64,000 nt of DNA from Phragmitibacter flavus (GCF_005780165.1 NZ_VAUV01000005.1:124001-188000); one strand, 5' to 3'; numbered from the stretch's first letter, positions 37,678-45,114 are shown. Notes: generated by a model from the sequence alone, not told the origin. Translations and numbers: made by a program.

Positions 37678-37992
37678 GATGAAGTTGAATGACTTGTGGA
37701 AGTGGCAGTGCCCGCCAGGCCAAGACGGTCGGGCTGCACCTTCATTACTACAACGGTCACGACAGTGATCAAATGGCATAACGATGAATCTGCCCGCCGT
37801 GAATACGGGATTGAGTGCAAGGCAGTTCAAATTCCCCAAGAAGAGCAAGGGAGCACTAAAGTTCTTGGGATTATGGTTCGGAGTTGGGCTGGGGTTTGGT
37901 GCCGAGGATGATCGCGGCCTTCTATTCCGCCTCAGTCGGAATGTCCCAATTGACAGGATGAGCTAAACTATGGCGGGGCTACCTGACCTGCC

Positions 37993-38331
37993 ATGAAATC
38001 CAACGACCAAAATACCGACAGTCTCCGCAACCGCCGCCACTTTTCTCCCCAGGAAAAGGTCCGACTGCTGCGCCTTCACCTTGTTGAAGACCAGTCCATC
38101 TCGTCGATCTGCGAGCAACACCAACTTCACCCCACCCTCTTCTACCAGTGGCAGAAGACTTTCTTTGAGAATGGAGCGGCGGCTTTCGAGCAATCTTCCA
38201 AACGTCGACCGGTGGATGCAGAAGCCCAAAAGATTGAGCGGCTCGAGGCACGCCTCAAAAGGAAGGACGAAGTCATTGCGTTGGTGACTGAAGAGCTGGT
38301 GCGCACAAAAAAAGAGCTTGGGGAGGGTTGA
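37993..38331 (+). CDS. IS3-family transposase OrfA
   Basis: 112 residues. An HTH region (RRHFSPQEKVRLLRLHLVED, then SISSICEQHQLHPTLFYQW) is followed by a leucine-zipper-like helix (AQKIERLEARLKRKDEVIAL), the usual OrfA pattern. OrfA binds the IS ends and, by frameshifting, supplies the N-terminus of the OrfAB transposase. Its stop overlaps the orfB start. Confidence 0.88.
   Translation: MKSNDQNTDSLRNRRHFSPQEKVRLLRLHLVEDQSISSICEQHQLHPTLFYQWQKTFFENGAAAFEQSSKRRPVDAEAQKIERLEARLKRKDEVIALVTEELVRTKKELGEG
38307..38313 (+). promoter_or_regulatory. Programmed -1 frameshift heptamer
   Basis: A run of seven A residues forms A_AAA_AAA relative to the orfA frame (ACA AAA AAA GAG). OrfB is in the -1 frame. 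The -1 frame is open from this site into orfB, so slippage yields an OrfAB fusion as in other IS3 elements. Confidence 0.7.
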
Positions 38332-39188
38332 AAGACTCCTGGACTCCCCCAGATCAGCGCGATGCCGTCGTCAACTTCCTCAAACGCATGAACGCCCTCA
38401 CCCTCCTTCCCATGGGCAACCTGCTGCGCTGGTGCGAACTCTGCCCGCGCAAGTTCGCCCGCTGGCGCGAGCGCTACGGCAAGGCCAATGAACACAACGC
38501 CCTGGTGCCGCGAGATCATTGGCTGGAAGCCTCTGAGAAGCAGGCCATCATCAGCTACGCCCAAGCCCACCCTTTGGAAGGCTACCGCGCCCTCACCTTC
38601 ATGATGCTCGACGCCAACGTGGCTGCCGTAGCGCCCGCCACCACCTACCGCGTGCTCAAGAGCGCAGGTCTCATCGGTCCCACCGGTGGCCGTCCATCCA
38701 AGAAAGGCACCGGCTTTGTCCAGCCTCTAGCCCCCCATGAGCACTGGCATGTGGACTTCAGTTACCTCAACATCGGCGGCGCCTTCTACTTCCTGTGCGC
38801 CGTACTCGATGGCTGCTCACGCCATATCGTGGCCTGGGACATCCGCCCTACCATGCGCGAGATCGATGGAGAGATCGTCCTGCAAAAAGCCCGCGAAGCC
38901 CACCCTCAAGCCCGGCCCCGCGTCATCAGCGATCAAGGCTCCCAGTTCAAAAGCCGAGAGTTCAAAACCTTCATCAACCAATGGCAGGCCAGCCATGTGA
39001 TGACCAGCCCCTACTACCCCCAATCTAATGGCAAACTCGAACGCTTTCATAAGACGCTCAAAACCCAAGCCATCCATCCGAAGACGCCTCTGGACTTACA
39101 GGATGCCAAGCGCATCACGGGCGACTTCATCGAATACTACAACACCCAGCGCCTGCACTCCGCCATCGAGCATGTATACTCAGGGTAG
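38328..39188 (+). CDS. IS3-family transposase OrfB (possibly 3'-truncated)
   Basis: 286 residues, TTG start overlapping the orfA stop. The rve integrase core is complete: first D in HWHVDFSYL, second in RVISDQGSQF, and E in NGKLERFHKTLK. The C-terminus stops at RLHSAIEHVYSG, where family members normally continue with about 30-40 residues. The catalytic residues are intact, so activity is possible if the end is tolerated. Confidence 0.85.
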   Translation: MKDSWTPPDQRDAVVNFLKRMNALTLLPMGNLLRWCELCPRKFARWRERYGKANEHNALVPRDHWLEASEKQAIISYAQAHPLEGYRALTFMMLDANVAAVAPATTYRVLKSAGLIGPTGGRPSKKGTGFVQPLAPHEHWHVDFSYLNIGGAFYFLCAVLDGCSRHIVAWDIRPTMREIDGEIVLQKAREAHPQARPRVISDQGSQFKSREFKTFINQWQASHVMTSPYYPQSNGKLERFHKTLKTQAIHPKTPLDLQDAKRITGDFIEYYNTQRLHSAIEHVYSG

Positions 39189-39533
39189 TCTGAAATGCTA
39201 GCACTTGCCTCGAATGAAAAAATATCCATACAAGTTGAGATTCGGGCGACGCAATCATTCCGTATGTGCTGGAACTCCCTCGATTGATGCCGCACACCAG
39301 CGGGTTGAGGCGAACGGTGGAGGTTGCTAAGCAAATGGGCAAACCCTGCCTGATCTCAGGGCCTTCGCTGCATAAACACCGTGGAGCTTTGAGACCTAAT
39401 GCCTTGAAGCTTCCGCCCCCCGGTTCCGAATGATCGTGGCAGCGGTGCGGAATAGCAAATTTACCAGCCGACGAGTAGCTACCTGACTTCCAATCTCGCT
39501 CCAGCGGATTTGCGCATGAAAAAGGGCCTGATG
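39189..39533. other. Region between IS3 and the DUF6527 gene with no clear gene
   Basis: About 345 bp. Overlapping ORFs on both strands show no recognised domains. The plus strand briefly reads a protein-like segment (IPYVLELPRLMP), but too little to call. It probably contains the right flank of the IS3 insertion and the 3' end of the Ubl operon. Confidence 0.4.
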
Positions 39534-39914
39534 TCAGGATGTTACATCGTGAAGCGGCGGATGGCCAGTCCCGCACCAGATGATTACACCGTCACGCATG
39601 ATGAAATGACTTTTGCAGCCGACGTTCCTCCATACCGAGGGATGGAGTGTTGCAATTCCATCTTTACCGGCACTTACGGTCCAAATTGGTCGTCCAGATT
39701 GACGGAGGAGGTTCAGCATAATCAATTCCCCGCAGCCGCAGGGACAAATGAAAGCTGCTGCCCATTCGTCGGCAGCCTCACCAATCAGGTAGAGGATATC
39801 TGTTTTCAATGATTGGGGTTCGTCAATGCATCGTTCGATAACAAAGCCTTCCGGTTTCTTCGGAAAGAACCGGTACCATTTGGAGAGAATCCACTGCCAA
39901 ACTTTCTTAAACAT
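39534..39914 (-). CDS. DUF6527 protein of a ubiquitin-like conjugation operon
   Basis: 126 residues. The family pattern is clear: FICPCGCGELIMLNLL with three closely spaced cysteines, then RPIWTV, LHPSVWRNVGCKSHFI and a terminal DGVIIWC. The cysteines suggest a zinc site. DUF6527 proteins repeatedly accompany bacterial E1/E2/Ubl genes; their role (ligase-like or accessory) is unsettled. The ATG overlaps the stop of the JAB-E1 gene by eight bases (ATGTTTAA), so translation is coupled. It is the last gene of the three-gene operon. Confidence 0.83.
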   Translation of the reverse strand: MFKKVWQWILSKWYRFFPKKPEGFVIERCIDEPQSLKTDILYLIGEAADEWAAAFICPCGCGELIMLNLLRQSGRPIWTVSAGKDGIATLHPSVWRNVGCKSHFIMRDGVIIWCGTGHPPLHDVTS

Positions 39915-41286
39915 CGGTAATACAATCGAGGAAAGGTGTCATATCACCCCGGCCAGCTTTCTTGGCCAGGAGTTTACAAGCAGCGCCTTCTTCGCGTTGC
40001 GTCCAGTCGCAATTCCTGAGGTCGAAGGAGTGGAACCTTTCGTCTTCAAGCCGGTTTTCGCGGTAAGGATGGAGCCGCGCTAACAATTCATTTACAGCCA
40101 TAGAGGCACAAAACCCATTCACTGAGATTACTGCTGGGCTGTCAACTTTCGCGCCCTTAATATAGCCTTCATCCAGTTCAGCCTTGTATTGCGCAGGGTC
40201 GGTCCGCAAGAGTGCCTCGACACGTAGTGTTTCCGAAGAATAACAACCGCGAGAGAGAAGGCTTGAGCCATCCGGCAGGAGGTAGTGAACCGCCCCGCAG
40301 ACATTGTCGATACCACCCTTGCCATCGGCATCTAGCCTGACTCCAAGGTCGATATAGGCGAGCAGATAGAAAACGGCCAGGCGGTTCAAACGGTCGCGGC
40401 CTTCGAACTTGTCCATGCAGCCAAACACGACATCACAGCCAGCAACCGCCTTGGCAATTCCCTCATCGAAGAGCAGGCCTTCTAAGGGAGTAATTTCAGT
40501 GCCGGTGCCGTGGGCGCGGAGAGCGGCGGCGAGTGCTGCGACTTTCGATGCTTTACGCTCAGCCTGGCTGAGGTTGGAGTTAACTATTCTATTTAGGTTT
40601 TTCCTCTCCACCACATCGGGATCCACAATTACGAGCTGGCCGACGCCAAGCCGAACTAACTGCTCGATGACCCAGCTTCCGGTGCCCGAGCAACCGACGA
40701 CGGCCACGCGAAGCCGTTTCAGGAGAAGGGTGGTCTGATCACCGAAAGCTTGGGCAGTGCGAAGCTGTGCATCATCGATGGCGCGATTTTGCTCGCGGTC
40801 AAAAAGGCGGATGTGATCGCCAATGACTGAGATGCGGTCTATTAGATGGAACTCGCCAGAAGGTCCCACGAAGCGGCCAAACATCTTGCCATCGGGGAGC
40901 ATGACAGCGCTGGCATGCGGAAGCCCGTCGTCGGTCCAGCTGTGGAGCGACTGAAACAACTCCTTGTCTGATTGGTCGTCGAGATGGGAGAAGCGGTCGA
41001 AGCCTGCAGGGTGGCTGTGGATCTTCAAGATTCCCATCGATTTGGCGGCAGCTCTATCATAGAGTTCATGGCCTACAGCGGGCGGCCAGTAAACGCAGTC
41101 CGGTTCGCGGACACGGCAATCGGAGTGCGGCACGAGAAAAACTTCATGTGCCATCAGGACGTGCTCTGACTCGCCGCTCCGCCTTCCGCACCTGGCGAGA
41201 GCAACCGCTTCCTTTCCGTCACCCGGAAAGAGATGTCGGCGTAGCGTTTCATGCTGGTTAGCCGTAAGTCTAAGAAGTCTCTTCAT
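39907..41286 (-). CDS. JAB/MPN deubiquitinase-E1 (ThiF-like) fusion
   Basis: 459 residues from ATG 41,286, 4 bp after the E2 stop; an upstream TTG is the alternative start. The N-terminal half is a JAB/MPN+ metalloprotease with H90-S-H92-P ... S100-x2-D103, the complete zinc and catalytic motif. The C-terminal half is a ThiF/E1 adenylyltransferase: nucleotide loop VVGCSGTGS (197-204), VIVDPDVVE, and the NLNR arginine at 233. Cys348 in LSRGCYSS is a candidate catalytic cysteine. One protein could therefore both activate and remove a ubiquitin-like modifier. It belongs with the Ubl-E2 and DUF6527 genes. Confidence 0.88.
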   Translation of the reverse strand: MKRLLRLTANQHETLRRHLFPGDGKEAVALARCGRRSGESEHVLMAHEVFLVPHSDCRVREPDCVYWPPAVGHELYDRAAAKSMGILKIHSHPAGFDRFSHLDDQSDKELFQSLHSWTDDGLPHASAVMLPDGKMFGRFVGPSGEFHLIDRISVIGDHIRLFDREQNRAIDDAQLRTAQAFGDQTTLLLKRLRVAVVGCSGTGSWVIEQLVRLGVGQLVIVDPDVVERKNLNRIVNSNLSQAERKASKVAALAAALRAHGTGTEITPLEGLLFDEGIAKAVAGCDVVFGCMDKFEGRDRLNRLAVFYLLAYIDLGVRLDADGKGGIDNVCGAVHYLLPDGSSLLSRGCYSSETLRVEALLRTDPAQYKAELDEGYIKGAKVDSPAVISVNGFCASMAVNELLARLHPYRENRLEDERFHSFDLRNCDWTQREEGAACKLLAKKAGRGDMTPFLDCITDV

Positions 41287-41290
41287 GGGA

Positions 41291-42454
41291 TTAGGCCTTG
41301 GCGGCTTCACGTTCAAGCCATGCGAGGCTGAGGAGATAGTGGGTCAGCACGTTGAACTCGCCGGGCTTCCAGGGGTTAGCGCTGCTGTAGTGACGGGACC
41401 ATTGCTGCCAGGATTTAGCCCTGATGCCAGCGGTGCCCTCCGTGCAGTTAATGGGGCGCCCGTCCTTCCGGCGGACAGGAGGATGGAAGTAGGCCATATC
41501 CAGCGCGGTAGCAGGATAGCCTGGAAGAATTCGAATGGCCACGTCGGTAGGCTCACCGTGGAAAACATCAGGCAAGGGCACGTTGTTGATAATGAGCCAG
41601 TTGGTGCCCTTGTCGGTGATTGCCTGCCAGGAGAGGTTCTGTGCGTTCAGCTGCTCGACATCATCTTCTGGAAGAGAGAAATCTTGGGTAGGGCGGCCTT
41701 CACCTTGCTCGTTGGGAAGCGTGGTGAAGCGCTCGATGCCGCAGGCAGTGAGATCAACAGTAGCGTCCAGAGCCACGGGAACAGTCCGCTTGCCAATGCG
41801 CTGATTGAGTAAGATTTTGGCGGGATCGAATCCAGCCAGCTTGAGGATTTCCCGGCCTGTTGGATTGGGTTTAGGAACCACCACGCGCTTGTCGCGAACA
41901 CGGATGATATAGCGCCGGGCATCCGGCGGTCCTTCGGTACCCTTGCAGTGCTTCTCGATTTCGACGCAGGAGACGAAAACGGGGCCTTCCTTGAAGCGCA
42001 CGGTTTCATTCTCATCAATGGGCGTATCGTTGGGAGATTCCATGTCACGCAGCAACTCCACACGGGGATCGAGGCCAAACAGACGGCGAAGACCGTTCTC
42101 AGTCTGGGACGGATTGGTTACTTCCTTGAAGCGGTCGTCAACAACGAAGGCTAGTTTGGGCTCTCCGAGCTTCGGATTCGGCTTGGAGGCACAGTCGCAG
42201 CTGGAGGCGACGCGGAAGACGTTGCCGTCAGCCAAATCCACCTCAACGTCATGTTCGAGAACTTCATCATCACCGGAAACCCGGTCACGGATGAGAACAG
42301 AGCCAAGCTTGAGGCCAGCCTGTTCGCTTACGAGGAGAGCGGAAACGCGACGACGAGGCATCAGGATGAGGCGGTCGCTCACAACAGACGCCCATTTTGC
42401 AGAGGGATTGTCAGTACCAGATTGGGAAGGGGTATTGTCGTTTAGTGTATTCAT
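41291..42454 (-). CDS. Multi-ubiquitin-like / E2 fusion protein
   Basis: 387 residues. There are three beta-grasp-like repeats. Repeat 1 is about 35-83 (RRRVSALLVSEQAGLKLG ... VDLADGNVF). Repeat 2 is about 98-163 (PKLAFVVDDRFKEV, LRRLFGL, VRFKEGPVF). Repeat 3 is about 180-247 (RRYIIRVRDKRVVVP, ILKLAGFDP, ACGIERF). The C-terminal about 265-387 is a Prok-E2_E-type domain: W285-LIINNVPLP, RILPGYPATALDMAYFHPPV, Cys337 in PINCTEG as the probable catalytic cysteine, and QQWSRHY with WKPGEFNVLTHYL. No di-glycine terminus follows any repeat. It is the first gene of the operon, divergent from the sigma factor. Confidence 0.85.
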   Translation of the reverse strand: MNTLNDNTPSQSGTDNPSAKWASVVSDRLILMPRRRVSALLVSEQAGLKLGSVLIRDRVSGDDEVLEHDVEVDLADGNVFRVASSCDCASKPNPKLGEPKLAFVVDDRFKEVTNPSQTENGLRRLFGLDPRVELLRDMESPNDTPIDENETVRFKEGPVFVSCVEIEKHCKGTEGPPDARRYIIRVRDKRVVVPKPNPTGREILKLAGFDPAKILLNQRIGKRTVPVALDATVDLTACGIERFTTLPNEQGEGRPTQDFSLPEDDVEQLNAQNLSWQAITDKGTNWLIINNVPLPDVFHGEPTDVAIRILPGYPATALDMAYFHPPVRRKDGRPINCTEGTAGIRAKSWQQWSRHYSSANPWKPGEFNVLTHYLLSLAWLEREAAKA

Positions 42455-42578
42455 TGTTTTTTCGGGTTTGAGGGGTGTTTGCCTTTCCCTCCCTTGCCGA
42501 ATCCGGCGAACAATTTGCCAAACAATCTGAAATTCTTTTGGTCAGGACGGCAAAAGACCTGAATTATGCGGCATAATA
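42455..42578. promoter_or_regulatory. Divergent promoter region of the Ubl and sigma/IrrE operons
   Basis: 124 bp separating the two operons. It contains a 15-bp palindrome ATTATGC-G-GCATAAT at 42,563-42,577, perfect in both arms and directly before the sigma-factor ATG. A shorter TCAGG/CCTGA inverted pair lies at 42,542-42,562. A repressor bound here would cover the plus-strand promoter and could influence both directions. The binding protein is unknown; candidates are encoded in the plus-strand operon. Confidence 0.55.
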
Positions 42579-43247
42579 ATGATAAGAGGGAGAGACGTCG
42601 TTGCAGCAGCCATGAACATACCCCACCCGGACATAGCCCAAAAATTGAAGGACGAACTGACCCAGTTTCTGTGGGACAGGCTGCTGGTCTACGCGGATGC
42701 CCTTGTCGCCCGCCACAGCTGGCATGGAATCTTGGGCGGGCCTCCGCTCCGAGGTTTCGAGGCGGAAGATTTCCTCCAAGATGCTGTCCGCAAAACCCTC
42801 CATGGGGTTCGGAAGTGGAATCCTGATGAGGTCCGGCTTGAGAAGTTCCTAATGGGAGTTGTGGAAAGCGATATAGGTCATGCCTCCCTGAAGAGTGAGA
42901 ATCGCATCCTTGTTCGAGAAAGAAGCCTTGGTGGAGCTGACGATGAGTCTGGAAGCCGATCGCCACTGGAAAAATTTCCAGCGGCAGCTTTGGCACCCGA
43001 TACGATTCAGATAGAGCAGGAGAGAGAAGAAGTAATTTTCGAATTTTGCGACAGTTTATCCGATGACCCACCAGTTCAGAAAATGTTTGAATTAGTCTAC
43101 GACGGAATCACAAAGCGTGCCCATCAAGCAGCCAACATGGGGCTGCTTGAGAATCAGATAGATGCGATCAAGAAGCGTCTACACACCCGTGTGAAGAAGT
43201 TTGCAGAAATTCGCACCAAAAATAACAAGGAGGTGTCCCATGGTTGA
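42579..43247 (+). CDS. Sigma-70-family (ECF-like) sigma factor
   Basis: 222 residues. Region 2-like: GFEAEDFLQDAVRKTLHGVRKW and KFLMGVVESDIGHASLKS. Region 4-like: MFELVYDGITKRAHQAANMGLLENQIDAIKKRL, the expected HTH spacing though divergent in sequence. An in-frame ATG at 42,612 is an alternative start. The stop overlaps the next gene by eight bases (ATGGTTGA). The factor may direct transcription of its own operon or of the divergent Ubl operon; this is inferred from the layout. Confidence 0.72.
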   Translation: MIRGRDVVAAAMNIPHPDIAQKLKDELTQFLWDRLLVYADALVARHSWHGILGGPPLRGFEAEDFLQDAVRKTLHGVRKWNPDEVRLEKFLMGVVESDIGHASLKSENRILVRERSLGGADDESGSRSPLEKFPAAALAPDTIQIEQEREEVIFEFCDSLSDDPPVQKMFELVYDGITKRAHQAANMGLLENQIDAIKKRLHTRVKKFAEIRTKNNKEVSHG

Positions 43248-43677
43248 CAACAACTCAAAGAGAACAGCGTCAGATGTATTGCGCGATTTAAGCGAGTTCT
43301 TCACCGGGCCATTACCCGATGTTGAGAAGCTGTCCGCAGCTGAGATCGATGCGTTTTTAAGGAAGCGCTCAATTGATTCAAAAAAATCTTTCCTAGCAGT
43401 TCAAGACTTAATAGACGAAGAAATTGCTTCCGCTGAATTGAGAGTTGCAAAAGAGGAGAGAAAAGCGCGACTGCGAGAAGTGGAGGCGGTTACACCGGCA
43501 CGGGAAGGGATTAGGCAAAGCATTGGCAGTTTGCTTGCAACGCTAAACCCCTCTGTGCAAACGGCTTACTGGAGTAAATTCGAATCGCTACCTGATGCTG
43601 ATCTAGAGTCACTATACGAAGACATCGTGCTTTTAAAGAAGCGGACCGAAGAAAGGGACCAGAGCGGTAATGCGTGA
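43240..43677 (+). CDS. Unknown helical protein between sigma factor and IrrE-type protease
   Basis: 145 residues from ATG 43,240, which overlaps the sigma-factor stop. It is mostly alpha-helical and charged, with a central coiled-coil-like stretch (EEIASAELRVAKEERKAR) and no Cys pair or DNA-binding motif that I recognise. Its position between a sigma factor and a metalloprotease makes an anti-sigma factor or protease substrate the natural hypothesis. The stop overlaps the protease start by eight bases (ATGCGTGA). Confidence 0.68.
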   Translation: MVDNNSKRTASDVLRDLSEFFTGPLPDVEKLSAAEIDAFLRKRSIDSKKSFLAVQDLIDEEIASAELRVAKEERKARLREVEAVTPAREGIRQSIGSLLATLNPSVQTAYWSKFESLPDADLESLYEDIVLLKKRTEERDQSGNA

Positions 43678-44443
43678 ACCAAATCTCATATCGGCGCAAG
43701 GCCATGCATTCAAGTTGAACAAGCGCTATGGCGGCAAGATGCCGGGCGCACTTGAAATGGAAGATCTGGCCATGGCGCTGAATGTGCTGGTAGTTCCTTA
43801 CGGAATCAAGGGTGCAGCAGCGAGGCTGGTTCGTGATGGTGATGACGGTCTATTGAGGCTGAACGCGAACTTGTCCACTGAGGGTGCGAGACGGTTTGCG
43901 ATTGCACACGAACTAGGCCATTGGCAGATGCACCGCACGGAGTCGCAAATGTTTCTCTGCACGAATGAAAACTTCAGGGACTACTACGGAAGTCCGCTTG
44001 AACGCGAAGCGAATTACTTCGCATCGGAACTTCTAATGCCATCGGTATTCTTTCGATTATTGACGGAAAAAGCTGAACCTGATCTAAAGCGTATCAGTGA
44101 ATGGTCGGAGGTGTTCCGGACGTCCTTGACGGCTGCTTGCCTTCGATTTTTGCGCGATACGAAGTTCGATTGCATTGCAGCGAGTGTGCGCAATGGACGG
44201 GTGGAATGGTCATGGCGGAAAGAGAGTGGCAGGCGGGTATGGCTCAACAACGGACAGCGTATCGAGCCAGGCTCCCTGGCATGGGAGATTGCGAATGGAC
44301 GTGTTGTAGGCGACACAATGGAAGTTGTAGATCCCCAAGCGTGGTTTTCCCATCTGCCATTCAGGTATAGCGGCGAACTACAAGAGCAATGCATTCATAT
44401 GCCACGCTATGGCCGGATCTTTTGTCTTCTTTGGATGGTCTAG
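43670..44443 (+). CDS. ImmA/IrrE-family metallopeptidase
   Basis: 257 residues. The zinc motif H80-E81-L-G-H84 lies in FAIAHELGHWQMHR, and the downstream EREANYFASELLMP block (about 111-124) supplies the third ligand and family signature. IrrE and ImmA proteases cleave repressors in response to DNA damage or cell-cell signals, relieving operon repression. The gene is the last of the sigma / unknown / protease operon and overlaps the preceding gene. The cleaved partner here is probably the product at 43,240 or an unlinked repressor; this is inference. Confidence 0.85.
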   Translation: MREPNLISAQGHAFKLNKRYGGKMPGALEMEDLAMALNVLVVPYGIKGAAARLVRDGDDGLLRLNANLSTEGARRFAIAHELGHWQMHRTESQMFLCTNENFRDYYGSPLEREANYFASELLMPSVFFRLLTEKAEPDLKRISEWSEVFRTSLTAACLRFLRDTKFDCIAASVRNGRVEWSWRKESGRRVWLNNGQRIEPGSLAWEIANGRVVGDTMEVVDPQAWFSHLPFRYSGELQEQCIHMPRYGRIFCLLWMV

Positions 44444-44580
44444 CATTTTAGAACACTTGGGACTTTTTTTACCTCCTGCAAAGCCTCTGCTGGTCAATGC
44501 TCCTAGAATTTAAGCTAGATGATTCAATGGTTGCTTTGCGCGCCGCATCGCAAACATGCTGACAATGGGTGCATTATGGC

Positions 44581-44627
44581 GATGCCCTCATTTCAACCGT
44601 ATGCACGCGGGTTGAAACGAGGGCATC
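44581..44627. repeat. Strong hairpin, 18-bp arms, 10-base loop
   Basis: GATGCCCTCATTTCAACC (44,581-44,598) pairs with GGTTGAAACGAGGGCATC (44,610-44,627) with a single mismatch, around a loop of about ten bases. No T-run follows. A related, more degenerate copy lies about 80 bp downstream, so it behaves like a small family of palindromic repeats rather than a terminator. Confidence 0.8.
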
Positions 44628-44650
44628 ACAAGAATGTATATCGTTGATTA

Positions 44651-44710
44651 CGAGTGCATGATGGCTATGCCCCCATTTGAATCCCTGTCAGCGCGGCTTC
44701 AAACGAAGAT
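44651..44710. repeat. Degenerate second copy of the 44.58-kb palindromic repeat
   Basis: The stretch containing GTGCATGATGGCTATGCCCC, followed by CATTTGAATCCC and GCGCGGCTTCAAACGAAG, aligns with the first copy's GTGCATTATGGCGATGCCC, CATTTCAACC and GCGGGTTGAAACGAGG at roughly three quarters identity. The stem is broken by substitutions. Two copies 80 bp apart indicate duplication followed by decay. Confidence 0.6.
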
Positions 44711-44899
44711 TTGAAATCCATATTTGTGAACGCTGCGAACCAGCATTAAAATTGCGGTTTTCCAATGGGGGTTGAGCCATTCCCAGGCAGCATTAATTTC
44801 GGCCAATTCAGCATCAGACGGATTCCGTGAGGATGCTGGTGAGGATGCTGATGTAAATCGTTGGGATTCAACAAATTTGTTCAGGTTCGAACCCTGCAT
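44699..44899 (-). CDS. Possible small protein (66 aa)
   Basis: The C-terminal half (AELAEINAAWEWLNPHWKTAILMLVRSV) resembles the ending of many small bacterial regulators or orphan proteins (AAW-x-LP-x-AIL-x-LV). The N-terminus begins inside a tRNA 3' fragment and the coding potential is modest. It could be the tail of a gene truncated by integration. Low confidence. Confidence 0.3.
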   Translation of the reverse strand: MQGSNLNKFVESQRFTSASSPASSRNPSDAELAEINAAWEWLNPHWKTAILMLVRSVHKYGFQIFV

Positions 44900-44909
44900 C
44901 GCGCACCAT
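44881..44909 (+). other. 3'-terminal tRNA fragment, probable integration (att) scar
   Basis: The sequence CAGGTTCGAACCCTG reads as a T-arm (GGTTCGAACC core), followed by CATCGCGCACCA, i.e. the 3' acceptor strand ATCGCGC, a discriminator A and CCA. No matching 5' acceptor strand, D-arm or anticodon arm is found upstream, so only the 3' end is present. Integrative elements that target tRNA genes leave exactly such a fragment at one end. It coincides with the switch from accessory genes (left) to core genes (right). The tRNA identity cannot be fixed from this part. Confidence 0.65.
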
Positions 44910-44922
44910 TCTGGAGAGACGG

Positions 44923-45114
44923 TTATTTTTGGGGAAGTTTTTTGAACACTGTGCCGGTAGTGGGCATGCCATAGTCTTCAGGTAATTGCTGAAGTGCAGC
45001 CATCAGATCAGGGGTGCAGCGAAATGACGGCAGGGTCACCGTTTTTCCGTTCTTGGTGCTGGAGGAGCGAGCCTTCAAATTAGGCGGCTTGGCGTCTAAA
45101 CGAACGTGTCCCAT
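44923..45114 (-). CDS. Possible small basic protein (63 aa)
   Basis: 63 residues with a proline/lysine-rich start (VRLDAKPPNLKARSSSTKNGK) and a TLPSFRCTPDLMAALQQLP segment. No family is recognised. It lies just outside the tRNA scar and upstream of the YdeP gene on the opposite strand. It may be real but nothing beyond the open frame supports it. Confidence 0.3.
   Translation of the reverse strand: MGHVRLDAKPPNLKARSSSTKNGKTVTLPSFRCTPDLMAALQQLPEDYGMPTTGTVFKKLPQK

Larger units (their letters stand above)
37993..39188 (+). mobile_element. IS3-family insertion sequence (orfA/orfB)
   Basis: Two overlapping frames, orfA (37,993-38,331) and orfB (38,328-39,188), with a slippery A_AAA_AAA heptamer at 38,307-38,313 in the phase required for -1 frameshifting into orfB. 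The orfB frame is open from the slip site onwards. OrfB ends abruptly after HSAIEHVYSG, about 40 residues short of typical IS3 OrfB proteins, so the right end may be truncated. Terminal inverted repeats were not identified with confidence. Confidence 0.8.

Noticed and set aside
44581-44710. Possible two-repeat CRISPR with GTTGAAAC-like end
   Set aside because: The units are palindromic and degenerate with only two copies and no cas genes; a REP-like pair explains them better.
44833-44909. Complete tRNA gene
   Set aside because: Only the T-arm, 3' acceptor strand and CCA are present; no complementary 5' acceptor strand, D-arm or anticodon arm could be drawn upstream.
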